Shown: piece after piece, positions 35,367-44,097 of the stretch | Position numbering within the stretch: position 1 is the first letter of the stretch | Layout: the number at the start of each line of letters is the position of its first letter | Source: Microthrix sp041394405 | GTDB lineage: Bacteria; Actinomycetota; Acidimicrobiia; Acidimicrobiales; Microtrichaceae | NCBI GenBank assembly: GCA_041394405.1 | Contig: JAWKIF010000014.1 | Coordinates: 98,988-162,987, forward strand | DNA length: 64,000 nucleotides | Reading direction: 5' to 3' | Notes under the pieces: model-generated | Databases searched by the model: none | Seen by the model: the letters and a program-made list of their open reading frames with translations, nothing else | What the model was told of the DNA's origin: nothing | Program-made: the position numbers and the translations under genes

Positions 35367-38135
35367 TCAGGCGTCGCCTCGCGCCAAGATGGCCTCCTCG
35401 AAGAGGTCGGCGGTTGGCTCGGCCAGCACCGCCCAGTCGAGTTGGTCCCGGCGGATCGACGCTGCGGCCCGGGCCCGATCGAGGTCGGCGTCGGTGAGTG
35501 CGTCCAGCCCCGCGGCAATGGACGCTGCGGTCTGGCCCACCGGGAGGCCGGCCGATCCGAGGTGCTCGGCGAGATACCCCCACGATGAGCGCAGCACCGG
35601 CAGACCGAGGCCCATGGCGTCGGCCGCTGCGCCCGTGGTCAGCATCTCCCCGTGCTCGTCGAACACCAGGGCGAGCACATCGCAGGCAGCCAGGCGAGTG
35701 GCATAAACCGCACGGTCCACCATGCGGTACGGCTCGGCGACGGCGATGCGGGGGTCGTCGGGCACCTGCTCGTCGCCCCGCAGCGACCAGCACACCAGTT
35801 GCACGTCGGTCCGCTCGCATCCCGCCACGCCGTCCAGCACCTCCTGCACCAGCTTCTCCCGCCGCGGGGCACCCACGATGCCGATGCGCAACCCGGCCGC
35901 CGGCACCCCCAGGCGCCGCTCGGCCTCCGCCCGGTCCGGCATGCCGGCCGAGCGCCACATGGCCCCGAAGTGCCCGTGGGGAATCACCCGGTGGATGCAG
36001 CGCTCGGCGAACCCGTACCGCGCTCGCATGAGGGCCTCGCCCCACGAACTGTGGTGGATGACCGCGGAGGCGGCGGACGCCCACAGTGTGTAGATGCCGT
36101 CGTAGGCCTCGGGGCGCTTCTCGTGCGGGGTGAGGTTGTGAGCGGTCCACACCACGGGGATGTCGGCGTCGGCCAGCCGGTCGATGATGGCCAGATGGGC
36201 AGTCATGTCGTCGAATGCCAACCACTCGGGCCAGTGCAGGTGCAGCAGATCCAGGCCGGCCAGGCCCGGGTCGTCGACGGCGTCCCAGCCCACCGGCGAG
36301 GGCCGCTCGACCACCCGGTGGGCCATGGCCCCGTACAGGGCCTGGTGGTAGTGGTGACCGAAGGCCGTCGATGCCGCCCGCACCAACGGCGTCACGCGGG
36401 CGGAGTAGCCGAGGCGGGTGGACGGCGTGAGATCCAGCTGGTGGACCTTGGCGATCTCGGACCACGAGCTGCGCCACTCCGACAGCCCGTCCACCGGGAC
36501 GACCGCAGCCGCACCGCCCGCCGCATCGGGCCCGACCACGGTGCCGTCCCCGTCGGGGTCCCGGGCCCCGGAGGCGGATTCGATGCGCCACTCCACCCGC
36601 AGCGGCGCGTCGGCCACCTCGGGGATGGCCACGCTGATCGCCACGGGAGCCCGGGCGAAGCTCAACTCGTCGCGCATCACGATGCTGCGACCCTCCACCG
36701 ACACCTCGGTGGTGCGCGTGCCCTCGAGCGGCGGCCCCGGGTCGTCGCCGTCCAGCCCCCGCCCGGAGACCTCGAAGCGGTCCCAGCGCGCCCGCAGCGC
36801 CCCGCCGAGGTGCTCGACCGAGGTGGGCAGCCCGCCGGCGGTGAAGCGCTTCAACCGGTCGATCACCAGCGGCGTCCAGGTGGGCAGATCGCGGTCGACG
36901 GGCACCTCCCAGCGCCCCGGTCGGTGCAGGGCCGGCAGGTAGTGGCTCCTGGTGGTACCCACGAACGGCAGCGCGAACTCGGCCCCGGCCGAGCGGTGGG
37001 CCCACACCCCCGCCGGTTGATCGCGCTCGAAGCGAACGAACTGGTCAACCAGCGGGTAGGCCTCGGCAGCCGAGGCCGGCGTCAGGTCGGGGTCCGCCTC
37101 GCGGAGCGCGGCCGCCGCCCAGGCGACCTTGCCGAGCAAGTCGAAGGTGAGCTGGAGGCGGCGCTCGGGCCCGCGGTAGGAGTCCTGGGCACGGCGTTGA
37201 TGGGCCTGCGTCAGCCCGTCCACCCCGAAGCCATCGGCCAAGGCGACGGTGGCATCCCACGCCCGGCGCAGCCAGAGGCCCTCGGAGCCGCGTCGCCCCG
37301 GTGCGGTCTCGGACGGCTCGGCCCGCGGCCCGGCGGCCAGGGCGAACGCAGCGAGCTCCAAGGAGAGCGCCGCGGCCAGGTCGCCGGTGGATCGCCCCCA
37401 GGGCACGGCGGCGCCGTCTCGTCCCCCTACCGCCACCGCCAGTTCCAGGGCCGTTGCCATCCCCCGTTTCCACACCGGGCCCAGCCGGTCGGCCAAGGGC
37501 TCGGTGAAGAGCCACACGTCGGCGGCGTAGATGTCGTAGCGGCCGTTGCGGTCGTTGGAGTCATCCAGAGCGCCCAGCGGGTTCTCGCCCACCACCTCGG
37601 CCACCCGCGCCACCAACCCCTCCAGACGCGAGTGGTCCTCCACCAGACCCAGCCTCACCCGACCCAACTCGCACCGGGCCAGCACGCCGGCATAGTTGCG
37701 GGGCAGCACGCCGGCGTCGAGCAGCTCGAGCCAGTCCGAGCTGTCGACGGCGAGCGCCACCTGATCCACCTGCTCGTCGGAGAGCCCCTCCAACAGCGGA
37801 TTCCCGCCGAATTGCCCGTAGCCCAACAGCGTCTCGGCGATGCGATACGAGAAGAACGTGTGGGTGGCCGCACCGTCGATGTCGGCCAACAGCACGCCCA
37901 GAATGCGCTCGATGGGCTCGCCCCCCACCGACTCCACCCCGGCGCGGCGCAGGTGATGGAGGGTGAAACAGACGTCGGCGCGAACGTCGCCGGCCACCTG
38001 GTGGCCGGCGAAGGTGCCGGGGATTCGCCAACCCGGCAGGTAGGCAGCCCCGGCCGCCTCCAGGTGGCACACCGTCGTCGCCACCAGCCGCTCGGCCAGC
38101 TCACTGACGGAACCATAGGCACTCGGAGATCGCAC
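35367..38135 (-). CDS. DUF2264-like / glycosyltransferase fusion protein
   Basis: About 922 aa. The N-terminal half resembles DUF2264-type heparinase-like alpha-toroid proteins: VCFTLHHLRRAG, NDRNGRYDIYAADVWLF and DGAAVPWGRS near residue 240. A beta-sandwich-like middle follows (about 440-600). From about 625 a GT-B glycosyltransferase begins: LDLLHLHWPEWLAF, VVWTAHNLTPHE, HHSSWGEALMRARYG, VIPHGHFG, then RIGIVGAPRREKL and the donor-site stretch DVLALVFDEHGEML, GLPVLRSSWG. No signal peptide or membrane helix is seen. GTG at 38135 is chosen because TAGTGT is 7 nt upstream. A role in building or trimming a polysaccharide is inferred; both assignments are by eye. Confidence 0.7.
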   Translation of the reverse strand: MRSPSAYGSVSELAERLVATTVCHLEAAGAAYLPGWRIPGTFAGHQVAGDVRADVCFTLHHLRRAGVESVGGEPIERILGVLLADIDGAATHTFFSYRIAETLLGYGQFGGNPLLEGLSDEQVDQVALAVDSSDWLELLDAGVLPRNYAGVLARCELGRVRLGLVEDHSRLEGLVARVAEVVGENPLGALDDSNDRNGRYDIYAADVWLFTEPLADRLGPVWKRGMATALELAVAVGGRDGAAVPWGRSTGDLAAALSLELAAFALAAGPRAEPSETAPGRRGSEGLWLRRAWDATVALADGFGVDGLTQAHQRRAQDSYRGPERRLQLTFDLLGKVAWAAAALREADPDLTPASAAEAYPLVDQFVRFERDQPAGVWAHRSAGAEFALPFVGTTRSHYLPALHRPGRWEVPVDRDLPTWTPLVIDRLKRFTAGGLPTSVEHLGGALRARWDRFEVSGRGLDGDDPGPPLEGTRTTEVSVEGRSIVMRDELSFARAPVAISVAIPEVADAPLRVEWRIESASGARDPDGDGTVVGPDAAGGAAAVVPVDGLSEWRSSWSEIAKVHQLDLTPSTRLGYSARVTPLVRAASTAFGHHYHQALYGAMAHRVVERPSPVGWDAVDDPGLAGLDLLHLHWPEWLAFDDMTAHLAIIDRLADADIPVVWTAHNLTPHEKRPEAYDGIYTLWASAASAVIHHSSWGEALMRARYGFAERCIHRVIPHGHFGAMWRSAGMPDRAEAERRLGVPAAGLRIGIVGAPRREKLVQEVLDGVAGCERTDVQLVCWSLRGDEQVPDDPRIAVAEPYRMVDRAVYATRLAACDVLALVFDEHGEMLTTGAAADAMGLGLPVLRSSWGYLAEHLGSAGLPVGQTAASIAAGLDALTDADLDRARAAASIRRDQLDWAVLAEPTADLFEEAILARGDA

Positions 38136-38142
38136 GGAGGGC

Positions 38143-38148
38143 ACACTA
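38143..38148 (-). promoter_or_regulatory. Putative -10 element of the fusion gene
   Basis: Minus-strand TAGTGT lies 7 nt before the GTG at 38135; it decides the start between two nearby GTG codons (38144 and 38135). Confidence 0.4.
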
Positions 38149-38328
38149 CGCGGAGCCCACCAATGCCTCGGCGCTGTTCGAGCAGCCTGGACATCGTCGG
38201 CGGCCGAGACGCTCTCGCCGCGTGGTTGACGAGAAGATCGAGCGCCTCTCGTCCGGGGCACCCGGCCGCTCCAGGGGCCACGGTCCCGGCGGGCTGCCCA
38301 CCGCTACCCTGGCACCGGGGGAACCACC

Positions 38329-39399
38329 ATGTCGCTACCGATCGTCACCGCGCCCGAGGGCCTCACCGCGACCTGGCTCACCGAGGCCCTGGCCGATCCG
38401 TTGGCGGGCGGGCGGGTCGCAGAGGTGCACCACGAACCCGTGGGAACCGGGCAGGTGGGCGACGTGTTTCGGTTGGCGATGCGGCTCGAGGGGGCGCCCG
38501 CCGGATGCCCCAGGAGCGTCATCGCCAAGTTGCCCGCCGGGGATGAGACCAGCCGGGCCACCGGGGTGGCCGTGCGCTCCTACGAGCTGGAATGCCGCTT
38601 CTACGAGCAGCTCGCCGCCAACCTGCCCGTGCGCACGCCGACCTGCCACCAGGTGCTGTTCGACCCCGAGACCCACGCCTTCACCCTGCTCTTCGAAGAC
38701 CTCGCCCCCGCCCGCCAGGGCGACCAGATCGTCGGATGCAGCGCCGACGAGGCGGCAGCCGTCGTCGAGGAAATGACGCAGCTGCACGCTCCCCGATTTG
38801 GCGACGCCTCCCTGGCGTCGATCGGCTGGATGAACCGGCGCGACCCCGACAGCGTCGCCCAGGTGACGGCGCTGGCCACCATGGTGCTGCCCGGGTTCTG
38901 CGAGCGCTACGGCGATCGGCTGGGCGCCGACGAGACGTCGGCCTACGAACGGATGGTCGCCGGTTTGGGCGAGATCCTCGGCCACCACGAGGGCCCCAAC
39001 ACCGTCGTCCACGGCGACTTCCGCCTGGACAACCTGCTCTTCGGGGTGGACGACGGCACCCGGGTGGCGGTGGTGGACTTCCAGGGTGCGGGCTGCGGCC
39101 CGGGCACCTCCGACCTGGCCTACTTCCTGGGCAGCGGTCTGCTGCCCGATGACCGCCGGGCGAACGAGGAAGCGCTGGTGGCGGACTACCGCACCCAGCT
39201 GCTGTCCCGCGGTGTGTCCGGCTACAGCGCCGACGAATGTTGGCTCGGGTATCGCCGGGGCACGTTCTCCGGCATGGTCGTCACGCTGGTCGCCTCCATG
39301 CTGGTGCAACAGACGGCGAGGGGCAACGACATGTTCGTGGCCATGGGCGGACGGTTCGCCCGTCACGCGCTCGACCTGGATGCCTTCGGCCTCCTCTGA
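38329..39399 (+). CDS. APH-family phosphotransferase
   Basis: 356 aa kinase-like protein. The N-lobe has VGTGQVGDVFRLAMR and VIAKLPAGDE (lysine motif), the hinge region LLFEDLAPARQGDQ, the catalytic loop VVHGDFRLDNLLFG near residue 225 and VAVVDFQGAGCGPGTSDLAYFLG. Close in pattern to the ecdysteroid-kinase-like/EcKL-type group rather than to antibiotic kinases. GGGGGA precedes the ATG at 7 nt. Divergent from the DUF2264-GT fusion with 193 bp between; convergent with the MDR reductase 14 bp away. Substrate unknown, probably a hydroxylated lipid or sterol. Confidence 0.83.
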   Translation: MSLPIVTAPEGLTATWLTEALADPLAGGRVAEVHHEPVGTGQVGDVFRLAMRLEGAPAGCPRSVIAKLPAGDETSRATGVAVRSYELECRFYEQLAANLPVRTPTCHQVLFDPETHAFTLLFEDLAPARQGDQIVGCSADEAAAVVEEMTQLHAPRFGDASLASIGWMNRRDPDSVAQVTALATMVLPGFCERYGDRLGADETSAYERMVAGLGEILGHHEGPNTVVHGDFRLDNLLFGVDDGTRVAVVDFQGAGCGPGTSDLAYFLGSGLLPDDRRANEEALVADYRTQLLSRGVSGYSADECWLGYRRGTFSGMVVTLVASMLVQQTARGNDMFVAMGGRFARHALDLDAFGLL

Positions 39400-39413
39400 T
39401 CAGCAACCAGCGG

Positions 39414-40430
39414 TCAGGGGCGGAGGAACGTCTTGCCGATGTTGGTGCCCTCGAACAGGGCGTTCAGGGCATCGACGCTGCGGTCGAGGCCGTCGAAGAC
39501 GTGGCTGCGAAAGCGGAGCGCGCCCTGGTCGTGCAGGCGGCGCAGCTCGGCATTCGCCTCGTCGTAGCGGCCCCAGTTGTCGAGGGTGTTGAAGCCCTCC
39601 ATCCGTGCCCGCATGGCCAGCAGCTTGACGTAGTTGGCGGGTCCGGGATGTTCGCCGCTGACGTAGCTGGAGATGACCCCGCACAACACCACCCTGGCGT
39701 GCATGGCCAGGCGCCCCAGCACCGCGTCGAGGATGGGGCCGCCCACGTTGTCGAAGTACACGTCCACCCGATCGGGGCAGTGCTCGCGCAGCGCCGCCGG
39801 CAGGTCGGCGGTGCGGTAGTTGATGCAGGCATCGAAGCCGAACTCGTCGGTGACGACCGCGCACTTCTCGTCCGTCCCGGCGATGCCCACCACCCGCGCC
39901 CCGGCGGCCTTGGCCATCTGCCCGGCGATGGAGCCGGTGGCACCGGCGGCGGCGCTCACCACCACCGTTTCGCCGGGCTGGGGCCGGCCGATGTCGTGCA
40001 TGCCGAAATAGGCGGTGGCCCCGGTGGACCCGAACAGCGCCAGCAGCGCCTCGCGGTCGACGTCCGCCGTGTTCTCGCTCACCCGGCCCATCACCGTGGT
40101 GAACAGGTCGTCATGGGAGATGGAGTAGTCGGCGAAGCCGCCGAGCGAGGTGACCACGTCGCCCACCTCGTAGGCGTCGCAGCGGGTCTCCACCACCTCC
40201 CCCACCGTGGCGGCCCGCACCGTCTCGCCCAGCTGCACCGGCGGCAGGTAGCCGGGCTGATCGTCCAGCCAGGTGCGCACGGCGGCGTCGATGCCCACCA
40301 GGTCGGTGCGGACCAACGCCTCACCCTCGGCCAACTCGGACAGCTCGGTCTCGATCAGCTCCACGTCGTCGGCGGCAACCAGGCCGGTCGGCCGACGGCG
40401 CAACACCACCTGGCGGTTCTTCTGAGGCAT
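39414..40430 (-). CDS. NADP-dependent MDR oxidoreductase
   Basis: 338 aa zinc-free medium-chain reductase of the prostaglandin reductase/CurA type. N-terminal QVVLRRRPTGLVAADDVEL, the nucleotide-binding VVVSAAAGATGSIAGQMAKAAGARVVGIAG with the AAxGxxG motif, and VDVYFDNVGGPILD are diagnostic. It would reduce activated double bonds with NADPH. ATG at 40430 has TACACT 6 nt upstream; a longer frame enters the neighbouring gene. Confidence 0.88.
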   Translation of the reverse strand: MPQKNRQVVLRRRPTGLVAADDVELIETELSELAEGEALVRTDLVGIDAAVRTWLDDQPGYLPPVQLGETVRAATVGEVVETRCDAYEVGDVVTSLGGFADYSISHDDLFTTVMGRVSENTADVDREALLALFGSTGATAYFGMHDIGRPQPGETVVVSAAAGATGSIAGQMAKAAGARVVGIAGTDEKCAVVTDEFGFDACINYRTADLPAALREHCPDRVDVYFDNVGGPILDAVLGRLAMHARVVLCGVISSYVSGEHPGPANYVKLLAMRARMEGFNTLDNWGRYDEANAELRRLHDQGALRFRSHVFDGLDRSVDALNALFEGTNIGKTFLRP

Positions 40431-40436
40431 CGGCGG

Positions 40437-40442
40437 AGTGTA
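40437..40442 (-). promoter_or_regulatory. Putative -10 element of the MDR gene
   Basis: Minus-strand TACACT lies 6 nt before the ATG, between the upstream stop and the gene; it suggests a separate leaderless transcript. Confidence 0.45.
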
Positions 40443-40458
40443 CCGAGCCCTCCCGCGC

Positions 40459-41757
40459 TCAGCGGCGGAGGTCGACCGGGGTTGCACCGTCGCTGCCGGT
40501 GGCGGAGCCGGCGGTGCGCCCGAACTGGAATTCGGCGCCGGTGGAGAAGCGGGCCAGCGCCACCTCCTCGGCCTCGGGCTGTTCCACCTCGCCGAGGGTC
40601 ACCTCCCACCCGGCCAACGCCTGCCCTCGATCCTCAACGTTCCGGCAGTTGGCCCGTGGGTTCACCGCCCGAGCGATCGCGCCCAGCACCTCCGCGCCGG
40701 CGGCCTCGGCGCCGAGACCGGCCAGGATCGCCACCCAGGTCGGCGCCGCGGTCTCGGCCGCCGCCTCGCATCCCAACAGTCGCAGGCTCAGCAGGTCGGC
40801 GCCAACGCCGACCTGCCGGTCGACGTAGGGGCGCGGCGCAAACGCCGGATGCAGTTCAATCACTTGGGCGATGTCGGCCAGCCCGTCGCCCAGGCCGAAG
40901 GCCCGCCGCAGCCGATCGGCGGCCAGGCCGGCGATGCCGACGAACTGCCGGGTGCCCACCTCCACCGCGGCCTCCACCCCGTGGCGCCGTTCAATGGCGG
41001 CCATGAACGACATGGCCAGCAGGTGTCCCTGCAGCGCCGCCTCCTGGCAGATGATCGACAGCGCCCGGTGGTTGAAGTGCTCCAGCGCCAGGTTGGGGTC
41101 GAGGGGGCCGGAGTAGTCGGCCATCCCCGGGCCGCCGGCCGGACCGAACGGCGCAATCGAGGTGCCCGCCGCCAGGGTGGACGCCATCACGTCGGTCACC
41201 TGGGGGCGGCCCAGCGGCTCACGCAACGGGTCGATGTCGACGGTCCACTGGCAGTGGGGCTGCCGGTCGACCGGCCGACGAGGTGGCCGGTGCACCGGCC
41301 GCATGACCGCGCGGGGATTGGTGGCGTACGCCGTGGCGTCGAAGGTGGGGTCCTCGATGTGGTGGCACATCGTCTCGACGTAGTCCGCCCCCATGGGCTC
41401 GACGTCCATCAGGGCGCCGCAATGGGCCAGGGTGAACTCGCCGTGGTTGTGGTCGATCACCCGGTAGCGGAAGTCCATGAACTCGGGCGGGGCGCCGATG
41501 TCCAGCTGCATGCCCTTGAAGATGGTCTCCACGCTGTCACCGGCGAACCCCAGGGCCCGGGCCATGCGCGGCGTGTAGACGGGGCTGGCGCCCATCCACT
41601 CGTCGATCGCGATGGCCGCCATCCCGTCGCGGCCCCATCGCCCGATCGCGTGCGGCATGCCCGCACGGTCGATGAGGTGCCCGGCCAGCAGGTACTCACG
41701 CCCCAGGACGGCGAGCTCGGCGCGGCTCAGCTGGTCCAGGCGGCGGACGTCGGTCAT
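40459..41757 (-). CDS. Conserved hypothetical protein of the CYP51 locus
   Basis: 432 aa soluble protein that I cannot assign with certainty. The N-terminal third (AVLGREYLLAGHLIDRAGMP, WMGASPVYTPRMARALGF, FRYRVIDHNHGEFTLAHCGALMDVEPMG, then CHHIEDPTFDATAY) has a cysteine and several histidines in a pattern reminiscent of L-2-amino-thiazoline-4-carboxylate-hydrolase-like domains. The C-terminal part is helical (CQEAALQGHLLAMSF). It follows the NTF2-like gene by 24 nt on the same strand, so it is probably cotranscribed with the P450. ATG 41757 or GTG 41763 may start it. Role in sterol or lipid conversion is inference from context. Confidence 0.6.
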   Translation of the reverse strand: MTDVRRLDQLSRAELAVLGREYLLAGHLIDRAGMPHAIGRWGRDGMAAIAIDEWMGASPVYTPRMARALGFAGDSVETIFKGMQLDIGAPPEFMDFRYRVIDHNHGEFTLAHCGALMDVEPMGADYVETMCHHIEDPTFDATAYATNPRAVMRPVHRPPRRPVDRQPHCQWTVDIDPLREPLGRPQVTDVMASTLAAGTSIAPFGPAGGPGMADYSGPLDPNLALEHFNHRALSIICQEAALQGHLLAMSFMAAIERRHGVEAAVEVGTRQFVGIAGLAADRLRRAFGLGDGLADIAQVIELHPAFAPRPYVDRQVGVGADLLSLRLLGCEAAAETAAPTWVAILAGLGAEAAGAEVLGAIARAVNPRANCRNVEDRGQALAGWEVTLGEVEQPEAEEVALARFSTGAEFQFGRTAGSATGSDGATPVDLRR

Positions 41758-41781
41758 CGGCACGCCCCGCGACGGGCGACC

Positions 41782-42342
41782 TCACCGGTCGGCGGGCCAC
41801 AGCGGCGCCGGGGCCGTGCCCAGCGCGTAGTGCCCTGGCTGATCCCCGCCGAGGGCCCGGTGCATTCGCTGCGTCATGCCCTCCGACAGCGTGCCATCGG
41901 TCATCATCTCCAGGAACACCGCAGCGGCGTTGCCGTAGTCGAACCAGTCGCGCTGCCAGGCCCACTGCATGTTGCCGCCGTAGCGGAACCAGCTGCCGCC
42001 GATGCCCGCCACCTCGTAGTGGGAACCGTCCTCACGCGTGGCGTTGGCCACCTGGCGCCACAGGCCGATGACCTGACCCTTGACCTCGTCGATCAGCACC
42101 TCCTCATACGGGTAGGTCCACCCGTCCAGGCCGCCCATCTCCAACCCGATGGCCACGTCACGGATCTCCTCGCGGCCCACCGCCATGAAGTCGTGTTCGG
42201 GGCCGTAGTTCCAGCCGTAGGTGGCGTCCTCGGTGTAGCAGTCGGCCATGGTGCGCCAGTCGCCGGAGGCCTCGGCGTCGCGGTTGGCCTGCAGCCATCG
42301 CTCCACCATCGCTTCGAGTTCCTCGCGGGGGTAGGTGGTCAT
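41782..42342 (-). CDS. NTF2-like/SnoaL-type protein (Rv0762c-like)
   Basis: 186 aa cone-fold protein. VERWLQANRDAEASGDWRTMADCYTEDATYGWNYGP is the typical NTF2/SnoaL N-terminal helix-strand pattern; hydrophobic beta strands follow. It overlaps the P450-ferredoxin gene by 4 nt (ATGA). A protein of this size follows ferredoxin and cyp51 in Mycobacterium tuberculosis (Rv0764c-Rv0763c-Rv0762c), so the neighbourhood is conserved. It may be an isomerase, hydrolase or ligand-binding partner of the P450 pathway; its activity is unknown. Confidence 0.78.
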   Translation of the reverse strand: MTTYPREELEAMVERWLQANRDAEASGDWRTMADCYTEDATYGWNYGPEHDFMAVGREEIRDVAIGLEMGGLDGWTYPYEEVLIDEVKGQVIGLWRQVANATREDGSHYEVAGIGGSWFRYGGNMQWAWQRDWFDYGNAAAVFLEMMTDGTLSEGMTQRMHRALGGDQPGHYALGTAPAPLWPADR

Positions 42343-43979
42343 GGCTGCTCCTCGGTGATCGTCAGTGCGTGGGTTGGGCAGTAGCGGACGGCGGCCTCCA
42401 CCTGGGGCCGCAGCGCGTCGGGCGGATGGCGGTCGGCGATGTGCACCTGGTTGGCCGTGGTGTCCACCGAGAACACCTGCGGGGCCTCGGATTGGCAGAC
42501 GGCATGGCCCTGGCACAACACCTGGTCCACCACCACACCCCAGATTGCGGATCGGTCGGTCGGCGCCGCAACGCCGTCGGTGGCCGGCGTCGGCGCCGCC
42601 GCAACGCCATCGTCGACGTGCGCCCGGCTGCGGTATCGGGCCACACAGGGCTGGGCCAGCTGCACCACCATCTTGGAGTGGTCGTTGCGGTAGGTCTCGA
42701 GCGGCTGGGCCGCCTCGAAGCTCCACCGGTGCAACAGGGTGATGAAGATGGCCTTCAGCTGCATCTGGGCGAACGCCGCACCCACGCAACGATGGCGTCC
42801 GGCGCCGAAGGGTATCCAGCTCCACGGATTGTCCAGGTCGTCGGCCCGGGAGCCCAGGTAGCGGCCGGGGTCGAACTCGTCGGGGCGATCGAAGGCCTCG
42901 GGCAGCCGGTTGGACACGGTGACTGAAGCCGCCACCATCTGCCCGGCCTCGATGCAGTGGCCCCGCACCTCCATGTCCTGTTGGGCCACCCGCATGAGGA
43001 TGATCAGCGGCGGGTGCAGGCGCAGCGCCTCCTTGATGGCGGCATCCAGGCGGGGGATCTCCCGCAGAGCCTGATAGCTCACCTCGCCGCCGTCGGCCAT
43101 CAGCGCGTCGATCTCGGCGGTGACCGCCGCCATCTCGTCGGGATGGCGCAGCAGCTCGATCAACGTCCACGCCGCCGTGCCCGAGGTGGTGTGGTGCCCG
43201 GCGAACATCATCGAGATGAACATGCCGGTGACGACGTCGGCCGAGAACTTCGGCGACCCGTCGGGTTCCTTGATGGACATCAGCACGTCGAGCAGGTCCT
43301 TGTCCGCCTCGACGTCATCGGGGTGCGCGTCCTCACCGCCTGCGTCGCGCCGGTCCATGATGTCGGAGACCAGCTCCACCAGCGCTACGCGTGCGGCATC
43401 CCGGCGCCGGAAGCTCTCGATGTCGGCGTAGGGGTCCACATACGCCATGGCGTCGGTGCCCTGCTCCAGGTCGTGGTAGAGGCGGGCGAAGCGGCCGTCC
43501 AACTCGGCCCGAAACCGAGGCCCGATCAGGCAGGCCGACGACGTGTAGATGGTGAGTTCGGCAAACCAGTCCAACAGGTCGATCTCACCCCCGGCCGGGT
43601 CCCAGTCGGCCACCATGGCGTCCACCTCGCGGGTGATGGTGGTGGCATGGCCCCGCATGAAACTGTCGCGCAGGGCCTGGTTGTGCAGCATCTCGCGCCG
43701 CCGCTCGGGCGGCGCGTCGAACACCACGCCCTCGCCGAAGATCGGGGTCATGAACGGGTAGGCCTCGGCCTGGTTCAGCTCCTCCTCTGTGGCACGGAAG
43801 AACCACTCGTTGGCCTCGGGCCCGGTCACCAGCACCACGTCGCGGTCGCCCAAGCGGAACCGGCCCACGTCGCCGCACTCGTCGCGCACCCGCTGCATCA
43901 GCCCGATGGGGTCGCGGCGAAGATCCTCCAGGTGCCCGGTGTCGGCGTCGGCCCCCGACACCAGCTCGATCGTGCCCAT
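42339..43979 (-). CDS. cyp51: CYP51-type cytochrome P450 fused to a 3Fe-4S ferredoxin
   Basis: 546 aa. The P450 part (to about residue 455) has the I-helix MMFAGHHTTSGTAAWTLIELLRHP, ExxR in KEALRLHPP and the haem loop FGAGRHRCVGAAFAQMQLK with axial Cys near 396. Together with HLEDLRRDPIGLMQRVRDECGDVG and YRNDHSKMVVQLAQP this is clearly the bacterial sterol 14-alpha-demethylase (CYP51B) family. After an Ala/Pro/Thr linker, the last 75 residues form a ferredoxin with C-x5-C in CQGHAVC and CPTHAL, fitting a 3Fe-4S cluster. In mycobacteria this ferredoxin is a separate gene. ATG 43979 is preferred for GAGGGGA at 7 nt; ATG 44018 is possible. Substrate (lanosterol-like or other) is not proven. Confidence 0.92.
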   Translation of the reverse strand: MGTIELVSGADADTGHLEDLRRDPIGLMQRVRDECGDVGRFRLGDRDVVLVTGPEANEWFFRATEEELNQAEAYPFMTPIFGEGVVFDAPPERRREMLHNQALRDSFMRGHATTITREVDAMVADWDPAGGEIDLLDWFAELTIYTSSACLIGPRFRAELDGRFARLYHDLEQGTDAMAYVDPYADIESFRRRDAARVALVELVSDIMDRRDAGGEDAHPDDVEADKDLLDVLMSIKEPDGSPKFSADVVTGMFISMMFAGHHTTSGTAAWTLIELLRHPDEMAAVTAEIDALMADGGEVSYQALREIPRLDAAIKEALRLHPPLIILMRVAQQDMEVRGHCIEAGQMVAASVTVSNRLPEAFDRPDEFDPGRYLGSRADDLDNPWSWIPFGAGRHRCVGAAFAQMQLKAIFITLLHRWSFEAAQPLETYRNDHSKMVVQLAQPCVARYRSRAHVDDGVAAAPTPATDGVAAPTDRSAIWGVVVDQVLCQGHAVCQSEAPQVFSVDTTANQVHIADRHPPDALRPQVEAAVRYCPTHALTITEEQP

Positions 43980-44097
43980 CGCGTCGTCCCCTCGTCGCTC
44001 CACCGATTCGGCGGTCATCCACCCCCGGATGCACTAAGTTGCCAGGTGTAAGAACCAGCGTCAACCCTGAACGCCGACCATCACGAGGAGCACGTCG

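Noticed and set aside
35652..38546. 964-codon plus-strand frame
   Set aside because: Antisense shadow of the fusion gene: His/Gly/Gln/Val-rich low-complexity protein without motifs, typical of the antisense frame of high-GC genes.
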